NCBI GenBank assembly: GCA_039881145.1
Contig: JAYKKI010000004.1
Span: 47,768,001 to 47,832,000, forward strand
Direction of reading: 5' to 3'
Length of the DNA: 64,000 bases
DNA from: Druceiella hillmani
Lineage: Eukaryota; Arthropoda; Insecta; Lepidoptera; Hepialidae
The position numbers and the translations under genes were made by a program. The notes beneath the pieces were generated by a model. It had not been told where the DNA came from and ran no database searches. It worked only from the letters and a program-made list of their open reading frames with translations. This document shows positions 1 through 11,695 of this stretch, piece by piece. The first letter of the stretch is position 1. The number at the start of each line of letters is the position of its first letter.

Positions 1-140
1 GCACAGTGGACACGATGCACGCAACTCGGCGCGGCGGCAATCTGCAGCGGGCGCGGCGGCCGAGCGGCTCGTCTAAATGCAAATGCGGCAGCGCCCCCGC
101 TCCGCTAATGACGATGGCGGCATTCAATTTGCGAATAAAC
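1..140. other. CpG-rich segment, possible exon edge or regulatory DNA
   Basis: The first 140 bases are strikingly GC- and CpG-rich (runs such as gcgcggcggc and cgggcgcggcgg) against an AT-rich background. They contain an octamer-like ATGCAAAT near position 78 and a TAATTAAA homeodomain-type core near 153-160. No long open frame supports coding. I infer a conserved noncoding or exon-proximal element, but nothing here decides it. Confidence 0.3.
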
Positions 141-284
141 AATTTCCTCACTTAATTAAACCGAATTATTCGTCGGCGCCGGAAGCGGTCGGGTGGCGCT
201 AGCTGCGGCTCTCGCGAGTGTTTTACGGGACGGTAAGGGTGATTTTCCAGAGTAAAGGGAAATAGCGGGAATATTTTAGGCTCT

Positions 285-425
285 GTACTGATGTTTTTAG
301 TATTACGTACCTCAAAAGGGAAAACGGAACTCTTATAAGCACACTCATGTGTCCGTCTGGCCTGCATCACAGCCGTTTTTCTCAAAAAGTGCTTGACGTA
401 GAAATTTGAAATTCTACACGATATT
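285..425 (-). repeat. dispersed insect repeat, 'ggacagac / gggttccgtttt' family
   Basis: Read on the minus strand this gives agcactttttgagaaaaacgg, then gccagacggaca, then cttataagagttccgttttccc and ttttgaggtacgt. That order is the one I recognise from a very abundant lepidopteran repeat. Further diverged copies lie at about 4220-4345, 12770-12890, 35400-35475, 51770-51900 and 55440-55610. The copy is old and has no coding content. Confidence 0.5.
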
Positions 426-430
426 AACGC

Positions 431-819
431 ATATTAACTCGCATAACTTCAATAGATAATATTAAAAAATATTTATATAGAAATTTTAAAAGAGAAAAAG
501 TACTCAAAAAAAAATTATATTTCAAGGTATAGTTTGAAATGGCTCGTTGTAAGAATCTCAAGCATATTTATTAATTTTAAATATTACGTCTTCGGAGATA
601 TATGCAAAAATATGCTATGAGAGCATATTTTTGCACCATTTTTTATATTACTGACCTTAAAACTAGGAAAATATAGAATTTTTAGAAGCCTACGCAAAGT
701 TTGTAAAAAAATATAGCAGTGATTCTAGACATCATATGTTTTTAAGTAATTGTCATGTTTTTACTTATGCTGTCAAAAAATAATATCTGTAAATAGTTTA
801 ATACGATAATAATTTCATT
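431..819. other. AT-rich DNA, nothing recognised
   Basis: Low-complexity AT-rich sequence with short A and T runs. No open frame, repeat or RNA signal stands out. Confidence 0.6.
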
Positions 820-1318
820 GACAATGGATTGTATATGGCTAATAGGCGTTACTTCAGCCAAAGAAATTAAAAAAGAAAAGTCTAAACTTTTAAAACTGGA
901 AACAAAAATTAATAGTTATACTACAATTATTAGACCAATAATTCTGTATGGCAGTGAAAGTGGCCTTTAACAAAAGTAGATGAAGATAGACTTCTTATTT
1001 TTGAAAAAAAAAACTGCTTCGTAAAATATTTGGCCCTGTCAAAGAAAATAATTTCTAATAATTTCTAAAAAAAAAATAAAAATAATCAGGTGGTTTGCGC
1101 ACATTTTTAGATTTGAAGACAACAACCCGGTCAAGAAAATGACCTTTGCCAATGCGGAGGGCACCAGAAAAAGAGGAAGACCTCGCACAAGATGGATCGA
1201 TTGTGTCGAGAATGATTTTAAACTTTTAAAAATTCAACGATGGCGGGCGGTTGGCCCTGACTCGGTCATATTAGAATATTTAGACATTTCATTAAATAAT
1301 TGGAGGTACTTACACTAA
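820..1318 (+). pseudogene. LINE reverse transcriptase 3' end, decayed
   Basis: Three collinear pieces match the C-terminal region of non-LTR (RTE/craniofacial-type endonuclease-RT) polyproteins. Around 828-850 the frame reads MANRRYFS, at 870-960 SKLLKLETKINSY then IIRPIILYGSES, the usual 'tlIrPvllYGsEtW' block. At about 1090-1260 it reads FRFEDNNPVKKMTFANAEG, then KRGRPRTRWIDCVENDF, the C-terminal G.R.RGRPR.RW.D.V signature. The pieces sit in different frames with stops between them, so the copy is dead. Only the last ~170 codons are present, which fits a 5'-truncated LINE insertion. No poly-A or target duplication is visible at the 3' end. Clade assignment is from motif memory; a protein search would settle it. 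Confidence 0.75.
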
Positions 1319-1330
1319 AGATGAGTTGGC

Positions 1331-2919
1331 GCATCGTTTCGGTTAAAGGGGTTTAAAAGTAAAATAAAAAATCTTATTTAAATCAATTTTAATCAGTCAG
1401 TTTTATTATGTAAGTCGAAATTATAAAATTACCCTAAACAAATAACATATATTTATTTGTTGGCACAGGCAAACGTTTATGGCATCTGCTCTTGCATAAA
1501 ATTTTAATTTTGGTACACGTACATGTTTTGCTGGAACATTGCATAGCAGAAACTTTGCATGTCCATTCCGAATAACCTTCTCCTCCACGATACAATTTTA
1601 TAGCCACCTTCAGTGTTCAGTGACATACGTTTATCGTGCACAATTTCCTCTAAAACGAGGACCGTGGTCATATTGATGATCTAAAAGAAATACATGTCAT
1701 CGATATCGATGCTGAGAAGCATATTTCATTCCGGTACATTTTTTTTCGGTCGCAGCTTTATTTTATTACGTAAATCAGTTCTGAGTTTTTGTATATTTTT
1801 TTCCTTTTTACGCAGAAGACAAGACATAATAATATAAAAGGCAAAATGTAAAATAAAATTGCGTAATCCACAACGCTATATAGGATTTCCACGTTGGAAG
1901 AATATATGCAATAAATAAGAATTTTGTTAGGATCTGTGTCGTCTCCTTTTATAATGATGGCAGGTCCTTCGTTTATGTCAATGCGATTACTTTTAGGTGC
2001 CATAGCTTGTTCACGGTTTGATATGTTTTTTTATCATTAGAGAGATTTGAAATGAGCTCAATATTTTCTTTATCGCTTACTAAATTATCTAGCACATCTT
2101 CAGTCAACCTTCTTATCTATTATTAATTACTTTTTTTTGCAATACTATCTATCTTAATTAACGCCAGGAAGATTCAGATCAAGTGTATTATTTTGTTTTC
2201 CGTTTAGTAAGTTTTCTAACTCTTCTTCTCTTGCTATATGAGTTGCCAGTATATTGGAATTATAGGTGAAGCCAAGCTAAGTTTTGGATTAATACCAAAT
2301 AATTATTTGTAGGGAAAACCACAAATCGGTCTATGAAGTAACCTTTTCTTCTGCCCATGAACGAAATGTAGACTTACAGAAAAAATTCTACAAGAATTAT
2401 TTGACAGCCAAGCAACATCCTCTATTACTTGAATCGAACCCTCAATACTTCCTTGTTTTTGAAGTTATATTATAACGTTTATTTTACACAGCAGATTCAT
2501 TTGTTAAAATTTATTTAAATAAATAAGACCAAGAATTCTACAATAATATAATCAACCGAATGTGATACGTGAAAACAATTCATTTTAATTACCTAGTCTG
2601 CATTTATCTCCATAATTGTGTTTGCGAGCCCGACGTGTTGCAACATGCCGCACGCAGTATGCACTTAAACTATTTCGGCGGCCGTATAACATACCCTATA
2701 ATGTAAAATTATATTAATAATGTTGTATCAAATAAATATGCTTCATAGAAAAATAAATGTTTAAGAGCGTATTTAGATGCAACAAATAAAAGAAAACAAA
2801 TAATCGTACGTGTTGTATCTGGAGAAGTATAACATTTATATTTAAATTAAAACGACAATTTGTGTTGTTTTTCTCAATGTATCACTAAGTGTCTTGCTAA
2901 TAATTTGTAACTTTAATTA
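1331..2919. other. AT-rich spacer with one short open frame
   Basis: Mostly unstructured AT-rich DNA. On the minus strand, 2003-1758 reads as an 81-codon frame whose second half has a hydrophobic stretch (ILFYILPFILLCLVFCV) followed by KRKK, like a single membrane helix with a cytoplasmic anchor. I do not recognise it, it has no neighbours supporting a gene, and it may be chance. Confidence 0.4.
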
Positions 2920-2920
2920 A

Positions 2921-3095
2921 CTTAGCCTAACCTAACCTAACATAGAATGGTATAGCACAGCAGAGTACAGTAGAGCAGAGCAGGGTATAGCAGAACATGG
3001 TAGAAAACAGCTGAGCATATCAGAGTAGAGCACAACATAGCGTAACTTACAACACTTAACAATATCCAAACCTAACTTAGCTAAACTAATCGGAT
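2921..3095. repeat. interstitial (CCTAA) block plus diverged pentameric repeat
   Basis: 2926-2940 is three tandem CCTAA units, the insect telomere pentamer read from the C-rich strand. It is followed from about 2950 to 3050 by a diverged period-5 tract (gagca, gagta, cagta, tagca, gagca and similar), and then cctaacttagctaaactaa near 3070-3090. The telomere-like part is too short to be a functional telomere. Confidence 0.5.
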
Positions 3096-3104
3096 CTAAA
3101 ATCT

Positions 3105-3742
3105 AAATATTTTGGACTAATAATGTGTTTTTTATTACAGCAAAAGCCCAACGCCTACTTGCACTTCATGAAGAAACTAAATGTTTTAGATATATGGTGT
3201 AAAACTCGTCCAGCGTGCGCTGCTACGCCATGTGTTTAGCTATGCTACGCTAAGTGCGTAGACTTTCATGAAATGCTGCTTTACGCTACGAGACTACGAT
3301 ATGTACAAATATAAACGTGTAAGTACATATATTGACACTTGTATTAAAATGTATTTGTTTAATCTATTATATAATACCGGTGATTGCATTTGACAGCAAC
3401 AGCCTTATATTATTTTTTTGCTAGCGAGGGTAGGTTTGTCTTTGCAATGTTTACTATATTTACTATAACGTGTTTTTTACGATTTTTCAGATGCGTAGTT
3501 AAATAATTAGAAGTGTAGGAGGTGGGGGTGGGGGAGAATTGGGAACCTTATTTTATGTTTCGTTAGTATTTTGCAAGATTTCTTGTATAACTCACGTACG
3601 TACTTATTAAATAAAAATTACGTTATGATTTGTCAGAACATGTGGCAAATTCGAAATAATACATGGAATTTTAATATAGTTTAAAACACCAACTACAATG
3701 ACACTAATGTACGATACCTAAAGAAGACGTTTGATTAAGGAA
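3105..3742. other. spacer, nothing recognised
   Basis: Between 3205 and 3300 there are several short 'gctacgc' and 'gtagc' words suggesting a worn inverted repeat. Otherwise no coding or RNA feature is visible. Confidence 0.5.
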
Positions 3743-4104
3743 TTTCCATAATCGTGTACATTCCCTGTTTATATATTTTTGTAAATAAGTTCATCATCCT
3801 TTCCTTTTTATTTATTTTTGTAAATAAGTTCATCAACATTCCGTGTTAATGTATTTTTGTAAATAAATTCATCATCAATCCGTGTTTATGTATTTTTGTA
3901 AATAAGTTCATCAACATTCCGTGTTCATGTATTTTTGTAAATAAATTCATCATCAATCCGTGTTTATGTATTTTTGTAAATAAGTTCATCATCATTCCGT
4001 GTTCATGTATTTTTGTAAATAAGTTCATCATCATTCCTTGTTCATGTATTTTTGTAAATAAGTTCATCATCATTCCGTATTTATGTATTTTTGTAAATAA
4101 GTAT
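3743..4104. repeat. 39-bp minisatellite, about nine units
   Basis: The word gtaaataa recurs at 3781, 3820, 3859, 3898, 3937, 3976, 4015, 4054 and 4093, a constant spacing of 39 bp. The unit is ttcatcatcattccgtgtt plus catgtatttttgtaaataag with a few substitutions. Because 39 is a multiple of three, one minus-strand frame stays open as a 13-residue repeat; I treat that as a by-product rather than a gene. Confidence 0.95.
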
Positions 4105-4219
4105 CATTGGATATATCACAAACATGAAAATAATCGACCTCATTTCATATTTCAGTAAACATTAAACATTTTTTTAAAAATATTTTTCTACATATTAACT
4201 GAGATCTTCATATGAAGCA

Positions 4220-4345
4220 TTTATACATATAGAAACTCCGAGACTATGACGAATAGGAAAGGACAGACAGTTAGACGGACATATAGAAATAATAAGGTTT
4301 CCGCTTTTGTCATTTGGTTACTGAACCTAAAAAAGAATTATGTCA
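4220..4345 (+). repeat. dispersed repeat, 'ggacagac / tttccgcttttgtcatttgg' copy
   Basis: Contains gactatgacgaataggaa, ggacagacagttagacggac, then ggtttccgcttttgtcattt and ggttactgaacctaaaaaa. The order matches the repeat at 285-425 and 55440-55610. Confidence 0.5.
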
Positions 4346-4950
4346 TTTAATTGATAACAAAATTATTTAAAATATATAGATACTAGCCATTTCTTGCTGC
4401 CTACCAATAATATACAGAAAGGTAGTGTAAGAGTATCAAGATATCAAGCACAACGAATAGTGATTACCTAATTAGTTCCAAACAAATGGTCAGGCAACAA
4501 ATTTCAGCAAATCTTAAGGACATTTTCGGTATATACCTTTATTGGCAATCAGCCAAAATGCTGTTGAAAGGGGGATCATTTGGAAAATGAATCGCACACT
4601 CGGGGCGGGAACTTCCGTTACAACGGACGACAGCTTTGAAATTCAATGGACGGTTCGTACTAATCTTCAGATTGGTGTTATGATTTATTACAAGATATAG
4701 GAATTGATGCCGGAAGTACCAAGTAATATTGCGCATCTACTTAAATTCCGGCAAAAGGCGAATATCACTTTGAAATGATGAAGGAATAGAAACTGTGCAA
4801 AACGAGAGTCCTACGTAAATACGTTGCTGGTATATTACGTCATATTTTTTCACTTTATGAAGTTGACACTTCGTTGGCTCACCTTGTTAAATTTTTATGG
4901 AAAAATATTTGCGAATTCGCGTTACGTCTTGAGCTTGATGTGTTTTAATA
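4346..4950. other. spacer, nothing recognised
   Basis: Moderately AT-rich sequence. Short open frames exist on both strands but lack any recognisable domain or coding bias. Confidence 0.5.
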
Positions 4951-4955
4951 TCCTC

Positions 4956-5008
4956 GACGATAGACCGTGTACAAACGCGAGGACGATAGACCGTGTCCAA
5001 ACGCGAGG
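4956..5008. repeat. 26-bp tandem duplication in CpG-rich block
   Basis: gacgatagaccgtgt followed by a/ccaaacgcgag occurs at 4956 and again at 4982, two adjacent 26-bp copies differing at one base. The surrounding 4950-5130 is CpG-rich (cgtcgagcggtcgag, gcgtgacgcgcctcg) compared with its flanks. Confidence 0.85.
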
Positions 5009-5381
5009 AACGTCGAGCGGTCGAGTATAATATTGTTTGCGTTCGGAGTTCGCATCACACAGCGTGACGCGCCTCGTGTATATTTGACGGTGGGCCGAGT
5101 ATACCCGAACAAGAGAGTAGTCGGGCGAGTGAATAAATATATATTACATACTCTTCCGTGCTCGGGACATACTTAGTATATAAATCCACGTTTAAAAAGG
5201 ATATGTATATTTTTTCTTTAGACAAATGCATTCATTTATTATATAGTGTATTTTGTATGTCATTGCATAACTTTCATAAACTGCTTGGGCACATTTGTAT
5301 GAGTTAATATCTAATATTTATTAGGATATAATTAATATAATTAGTTTTATTTATTTTTTAATTTTCATATTCTAAATTTTC

Positions 5382-5424
5382 CACACACACACACACACAC
5401 ACACAGACACATACAAACACACAC
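5382..5424. repeat. (CA)n microsatellite
   Basis: A run of CA dinucleotides, slightly interrupted by cagacacatacaaac. Confidence 0.95.
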
Positions 5425-5429
5425 AGTGC

Positions 5430-6282
5430 ACAGTAATATTGGTTGACAAAGTCTTACTTCTAGCGTGTGGTATTAAGTACACCCATTTTCTGTTTTACTT
5501 CTTTTTTTATTTACTCCGTTTTCATAAGTAGGTATAATTTCAGTTTGTGCATTGTACGCGACTTGAAAATATAATATTCATGCATATACAAAGTGTCAGA
5601 GAAACAAGTGTGCAGAGGAAAGCATTGGAAATTTTGGCAAATTTTTTGTACGTGAAAACTGCGCTATTTGGAAACGTCTGTTTTAGTTTTACTTATAAAA
5701 TTATTTTATATCGGAAAATCAACTAAAGCACCTCACGTATTTGGGTAAATAAATTAAACGCCTAAGCAAAGCGGATTAATATCTTTTTAAACTATGGTAA
5801 TAAAAAAGGTTATCAAAGATAAAAATATTTTCTTGTAGAAATTATAGATTTGTAAAAATTTTCATAATTTTTAAAAATGTTTCCGTAATCCTGCTATATC
5901 AATACATAAGTTTATAATGTAGCTTTTAAATGTAGAACAAAAAATATTAATGAGACTAGTTTTAGAACAATTCTATAATTATTAATTAAATAATACTGAC
6001 CTCTCTATTGAATAAACATTTTTTCATCTCTTTTTTAATAGTAACATCATAAAACTCCTCTATATATAATAATGACATTATAGCACACCGACTTTATGTC
6101 GGGGTACTTGGGGTATTCCGAATATGGAAAGGGATTAGGTTTCCTTAAGTGCAATTTGTTAGTATCATGTGAAAAGAAATTCTAATTTAGTAGCGTAAAT
6201 AAATAGAAATATAATTAAAAAAAAACAATTGTTTGGTGCTACCATTGTTTGTTTTTAATTAATTAATTCATTAATTTTTAGA
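5430..6282. other. AT-rich spacer, nothing recognised
   Basis: No open frame, repeat or RNA motif stands out. Confidence 0.5.
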
Positions 6283-6935
6283 ATGCCGCCCTCGCAGACA
6301 AGCGGCAGCTCAGAAAACTATTTGTCGAGTTCCTCTTTCAATTGTGAGAGGATCGCTTTCGTACATATTCGGCCTTTCTTGAGTTTTTCTTGTTTCAACC
6401 ATTTTTCTTTCAATCAGAATGCGATGTTTGTACTGAAGAGTGCTATAAGGCGGTACGTCTCCTGTTTGGAAAATATCTTATAGCAGATATCTTAGCACGA
6501 CGAGTAGGTCGAGCATTATCATGATTTAAGTCGTAATAATAATGCATATCTGTAATATTTGTTCTAGAAATATTGCAGAAAATGTTTACAAAAGTATTTC
6601 CACTACTTTCCTCCATCCCCGAATTTTTTTCAAAAATCGGCGCACCGTTTGTAGGTGTCGTTCCGCAATCATTTTATCGTTTGAGCACTGGCTGTACACA
6701 CGATGGACAGATTAGCGTCGCAAATAGCGAGCTGGGACTGGTGACAATCTTTGGAAATTCTATTAAGCCTAATTATCGCTTTATAGAATTGAGAAAGAAT
6801 GCAAATGATATGAGTGTTTTGCACCTTTTCTATACAAAATTCAGATTGTCTGACTATCCAAGAATTATTTCCCGGTCCAATGATTCGTCATTAGCTGTGA
6901 TCTCTATCAACGACGAAAATATTGACCGGGTATAA
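6283..6935 (+). other. two adjacent open frames, unrecognised
   Basis: Two open stretches lie close together: 6283-6483 (66 codons, serine-rich start MPPSQTSGSSENYLSSSS) and 6573-6935 (120 codons, MQKMFTKVFPLLSSIPEFF at the start). Their frames are not joined and I recognise no family. The 120-codon frame is long for this base composition, so a decayed transposon or host fragment is possible. The minus strand of 6290-6480 is also partly open, and I cannot tell which strand, if either, was coding. Confidence 0.2.
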
Positions 6936-6939
6936 TAAA

Positions 6940-7655
6940 TACATACATTTTGGAACGACCCATTTTTTTGAGTTCTAATATGCATGATCGGTGGAGACAG
7001 AGGAATCATCAACAAATTCCAACATCAGAGCAACTTCAGCAGCATCACTTCTTCAGAGAAATTCGGTAAAATATATTTCATCACTCTCATCATCGTACTC
7101 TCTAGTCATTTCCCCAAAAATATATATGAATTTTCAATATATTACGTACGCATGTGTAAACGAGTCTGCGTGTGCCTGCTGTGCTATGTGATCACTAATT
7201 TCGAATACTCAAAACTGCAAATAGTAAAGCCGCAGATAGCGGGCGATCATTGTACTATTTTTTAAAAGACGTGGAAACTATCGGGGAAGTACAGTCGACA
7301 ATTTATTCGATAATCGTTATCGAGTGTGGAGGATCCCATATTGGCCGCGAAATAATGTCTAATTTATCGACCAACACGGGATACTAATGTCATGGTATGC
7401 CAATATTTCACTTTGAGCACTGACTAAGATATTTTATTATTTTTCTCTTAAATTAACCCTTGTGGTATCCGACCAGGTCTAATCTATATTATGGTCCTTT
7501 ATGTTTATCCTTTTGAGAGAACTGCTATTCAATGTCGACGTTGAAAGGCAGAAGAAAAGTGTAGATACTGTTTTTCCGTTTTAAATTCGTCAGTTTATTG
7601 TTATTCAAGTTGCTTGTTCCGACTTCATTTTGTTTCAATAGATTTTGTTTATATA
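6940..7655. other. spacer, nothing recognised
   Basis: Includes a short inverted motif tcgataatcgttatcga near 7306-7322. No supported gene. Confidence 0.4.
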
Positions 7656-8045
7656 ATACTTATTTACGACTAGCTGTTCCGCGACTTTGTTTGCATAGAA
7701 TTCGGAGCAAAAAAGTTATTAGGACTTTTTTGTGTTTTCTTTCTTTTTTTTTCTCAGAACTCTATGGGCATAAAGTTTACTAAAACGCTAATAGATGGTG
7801 TTGGCAGCCAAATCGGTTCCACCGGTTCTGATATTAGCGTGCACAACGGATGTAAACTAAAGATTGGCGTATCTTTTGTCTTTGTGAACCGGTTGAAATG
7901 ACTACTAAGCCTAAATGTTCGCCAAAACTAACCTAAATACATTACTGAAAACCACATTCAAACCGGTTCAGCCGTTGCTGAGATTTGCCTGCACAACGAA
8001 GGTGTGCATAAACAGACAAACCGACAAAAATTCTAAAAACTGTTA
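7656..8045 (+). repeat. lepidopteran LINE/SINE-like dispersed fragment
   Basis: It opens with gactagctgttccgcgact at about 7668 and closes with caaaccggttcagccgttgc, then aaacagacaaaccgacaaaa at about 8010-8030. This head-and-tail pair (ctagctgttccgcg ... cggttcagccgttgctgag ... acagacaaa) is one I recognise from a common lepidopteran repeat. No reading frame is preserved. Confidence 0.45.
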
Positions 8046-8555
8046 TTTAGGCTTAGGCTAAATCACGCTGTCTTTAGTAGGTAGCACTTAGTTTTATTTA
8101 AAAATATTAATGTGTAGACTCAGTTTTTTATGATTTTATTGTATGTATATATTAATTTACTATTGATGTTTTATTATTATAGTAACATAAAAATCTCATT
8201 AAGAAAGGCGCACTAGCAAAATGGCTACATGCAACCTGAGACTTTTTTGTAGATGTCATCGTAGTATATAATTCTTTTAAACATTGTTTTATTTATTTAA
8301 AGCGATTTTGTTTGTTTGAACTCATAAATATTTCTGTGGTTTGAACAGAAAAGTGGTTATAACAGGAAAATGTATAGTAGTTAGCAATATAAAGTATTCA
8401 TTATTTTGTAAACTTTTAATTTATAACGGTTTAAAAATGCGCCCAACGTATTTCGACTCTTCACTTAAACCGTTATTTTTCCCGTATTTATAACATAGCG
8501 AAAATTTGAAGCCAAATGTGTTTGTAATCATCTTTGTAAAAACCCGAAGAAAAGA
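8046..8555. other. spacer, nothing recognised
   Basis: AT-rich and featureless up to the target duplication at 8556. Confidence 0.5.
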
Positions 8556-8567
8556 AACAAAATTATT

Positions 8568-9375
8568 CACAATTAAATGAAACTACGTGATGTAGTATTA
8601 TTTCTACTTTCTTTAAGTTCTTTACTACGACCTAGGTTTCGATGTATTACAACATCTTCAAGTGGGCTATTAGCAAAGATTAACTCTTTGGAACATCCAA
8701 CAGCATTTATATGTTTCAAACACAATAGCGGAAGCCGGGTTCGTGTCGGTTTTCCCACTGCTTATGTTAGTGAGTTTATTGTAGGGGAGCGGTGTAGGCT
8801 TTATTATATTTCCGAGAGTTATACGATATACCAGTATTTTACTGAGGGTAATTAATTCAATTGTTGTTATTATATGAGGTTTGTTTGCATTGTACGCAAA
8901 TGTTCCGGTGTACATAATAAAATTAAATGGAAGTTATTCTATAGAATAAAATTAAATGGAAGTTTTTCTATAGAATAACTTCCATTTAATTTTATTACGT
9001 ACACCGAAACATTTGCATTGTACAACCTCATATAATAACAACAATTGAATTTGTTACCCTCACTAAAATACTAGTATATCGTATAACTCTCGGAATATAA
9101 TAAAACCTACACCGCTCCCCTACAATAAACTCACTAACATAAGCAGTGGGAAAACCGACACAAACCCAGCTTCCGCTATTGTGTTTGAAACATATAAATG
9201 CTGTTGGATGTTCCTAAGAGTTAATCTTTTCTAATAGCCTACCTGAAGATGTTGTAATACAACGAAACTTAGGTCGGTAAAGAACTTAAAGAAAGTAGAA
9301 ATAATACTACATCACGTAGTTTTATTTAATTGTGAATAATGAATTTCTACAAAATTAACGCCAAAAGTATTCAAT
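8568..9375 (+). mobile_element. palindromic hammerhead repeat, copy A (long-arm form)
   Basis: An 808-bp element that is almost wholly one inverted repeat: arms of roughly 385 bp meet near 8960-8975 in a short centre around tttttctatagaa. The left arm starts cacaattaaatgaaactacg, and the right arm ends with the family tail (gaatttctacaaaattaacg then ccaaaagtattcaat). The flanks carry a 12-bp target duplication, aacaaaattatt at 8556-8567 and aacaaaatcatt at 9376-9387, one mismatch. Compared with the other copies, each arm has about 270 extra bases (8690-8960 and its mirror) without coding. Both arms carry a hammerhead-like core; the right one (CTGAAGA 9243-9249, GAAA 9264-9267, GTC ending 9275) has a worn helix III, and the left minus-strand one has lost the invariant C3. 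A transcript would fold into a very long dsRNA. Confidence 0.85.
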
Positions 9376-9389
9376 AACAAAATCATTAT

Positions 9390-10255
9390 AAAATTAGCAT
9401 GATTGAAAGAAGAAATAGTTACAAGGCTAAAAATACTGTTGTGGTTTTTTAACATATCATCTTTGATCACATTACAATGCTCATATGATAGGGTCACAGT
9501 GACTTTATATTATCGGAAATAATAAAAAAGTTATGTAGTGGAAAAAAATAGCTTTCTCATTGTGTAGTCAGGAAACAGCAAAATACGATAGTTTTGATTT
9601 GTGTTAGTTTGTTAGATAATTGAGTCGTGACTTATTGACGGGGCGAGCTTATCAGTAGGGGCATCTCGTTCTGCCATGTCATCGGTGTAGGGTCTCTCAG
9701 CATTTGTGGTTCCGCGGGACGTTACAAAACATTTATTTTTTTTCTGTAAGCTTTAATTGTGCACTTTGTTTATTCTTTGTTTGTATTTGTTGATATTTAT
9801 TTTCAAAAGTATTTATTTATAATTTTGCCATTCATGATATTACCAAATTTTCTTGTGGTCGAAGTATATGTTATACAGTTAGGTTATGTTTTTGGAGAGT
9901 TTTCCATCATCGTTTAGTTGTAGGCGCGTTCGCGAGAATTCAATTATTCAGAGTTGTATGTAACCTTGAAGATTCTAATAACCTTGGAGAATGTATTTCT
10001 CCTCACGTGTCCTATCAAATCAGTAGGAGAAAAACTACTTAGGCTCGACTCAAATAACAGTTTTTTGGTCAATGCTTGTAGGGTATTTTGATGGCAACCG
10101 TACTAGCTAACATAATAGTACTAACGGCACCACACGCTCCGTTACGTAAACGCGTATTCGAATTCTGTAATAGACCAAGTCCTATCTTCATTCTTATCAC
10201 AATGTCACACCGATTAAGGTTGTTGTCACGTGGGCCTGTGTTTACTACAACAGTC
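9390..10255. other. spacer, nothing recognised
   Basis: A slightly GC-richer patch (9620-9730) holds words such as gacggggcgagcttatcag but no recognisable gene. A 71-codon frame at 10088-10303 is unremarkable. Confidence 0.4.
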
Positions 10256-10352
10256 GATAGTCGGCCGACTGACTATAGAATGTCGTCTGACTATATACTA
10301 TAGAACTGGCGATCTATCTGACTATAAACTATATAGGTCTCACTATAGAATA
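10250..10352. repeat. cluster of 'ctgactata' words with a GC palindrome
   Basis: agtcggccgact is a perfect 12-bp palindrome near 10258-10269. It is followed by four spaced copies of ctgactata/ctcactata with intervening actatag. This could be the end of a worn MITE, or simple-sequence drift. Confidence 0.35.
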
Positions 10353-11690
10353 TGCTAATTAACGAGAAGAAGCGTTGGTTAAAATTTTATTGTATTACAT
10401 CTGACCTGAGTACATTCTTATAAAAGTGTTAAATTTACAGTAGATTTTGTTGTATAAGATATTTCAAAAAATTAACCAACAATTGATATTGACTTTTTAA
10501 TAAAAGAGGTAGATAAATAATTTTTGTGTCAAATTATATAACAAAATATATTAACAAATATAATTCAATGAAGTTAATAAACAGCCTATATCATAAATCA
10601 TCTAGCGCAATAGCTCATTTAGAACTCAGCAGCGACATCAAAGAAGCAGTTCAGTAGCGAAACTTGTGTCGTATGAGCAAGGCTTTAAAATAAAATCGAA
10701 AATTAATTTTAAAATACGATCTTTGCTAGAACATTTCCTTCCCTAATGGTGAGATTCAAAAGTGTGGTGCAGTGTATCCCCACTCTTTTAACTTTTTAAT
10801 CATACATGTCAAAAATGTGAAAAAATCGACATTTACTGAAAAATGATTTTGGTCGACTTGCATTATTAAATTAGTGAGAAATTACCACGTAGTTTTATTT
10901 TCAGCTCATGAAAGATATACTAAGCGATACTGTTAAACTTTTGTTTATTAATTTTAAATGTTTATATGTTTCTAAATGTGTTTGTGATATTCCAATCTCT
11001 ATAGCGCAAGTTTTATTCGTTTTATTATTTTTAGCGTTGTTGGGAATATTATCGTGAATATTTCGACAGATTAAAAATCGATATGAAAATAACATTATAA
11101 AAACAATATATGAAGTTTACCACTGTTCCGATGTACATAATTGAATATTTGGTAACCCTACATCGATGTTTCGTGTATGGCCTAGTGTATATCACAGATG
11201 ACGTGGCGCTTTTGTGCGTCCGTTTTGTGTCTGTCGCGACGTCGATGGAAAGTTTGACAACATTCATCCATTTTGTATCGGATTCAAGTAATAAAGTGAT
11301 TATTAACGTTGTAACTTAATTCATTTTGCTTTACAGAGTCTTAAGTTTGTGTTTGAGTATTGGTAGATATGCAATAACCTTAATTTAAGTAATTAATCAC
11401 TTTTTCGCCGTTTTAATTATTTCGATTATATTTACCTATTCTTTTAGTAAATTCAATATATTATTTTTTAAATAAGTTATTAGATTTCGAAAAGTTTTGA
11501 ATAGTTCTTTGTTAGCATAGTATAATGCTCTCTACTTTACTGCGTACATATCATCTAAACAAATATCCCAAAAGGAAAAAAAAAACTATCAAGGCGTGTA
11601 GAACTCGACTGCGAGGGTTTCATGTATATCTAAGCTATACAGTATTCCCATTAAAATATTTAAAATATTAATTTTTCAAAATGCGTAAAT
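10353..11690. other. AT-rich spacer with a diverged dispersed-repeat scrap
   Basis: 11576-11650 (aaaaaactatcaaggcgtgtagaactcg and the sequence after it) resembles 51394-51480 (ctatcaagcatgagtggaac, then tcgcagtctgtacac), so a shared old repeat is likely. The rest shows no supported feature. Confidence 0.4.
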
Positions 11691-11695
11691 TAGTA

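Noticed and set aside
2415..2445. tRNA B-box-like word ggttcgattca on the minus strand
   Set aside because: No A-box or cloverleaf at the right distance.
2921..2945. True telomere or subtelomere
   Set aside because: Only three CCTAA units; surrounding DNA is ordinary dispersed-repeat sequence.
3846..4073. Minus-strand protein of 13-residue repeats (MNLFTKIHEHGMM)
   Set aside because: It is the translation of the 39-bp minisatellite; frame stays open only because 39 is divisible by three and the unit lacks stops.
6573..6935. 120-codon open frame as a host gene
   Set aside because: No domain, no codon bias and no supporting neighbours; kept only as unrecognised open DNA.
8568..9375. Palindromic repeats as cut-and-paste foldback or MITE elements
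   Set aside because: The 3' tail has no counterpart at the 5' end, and truncated copies keep target duplications, which fits reverse-transcription insertion better.
10862..10905. Another hammerhead-repeat copy (accacgtagttttatttt)
   Set aside because: Match is only about 15 bases; no arm, ribozyme or tail follows.
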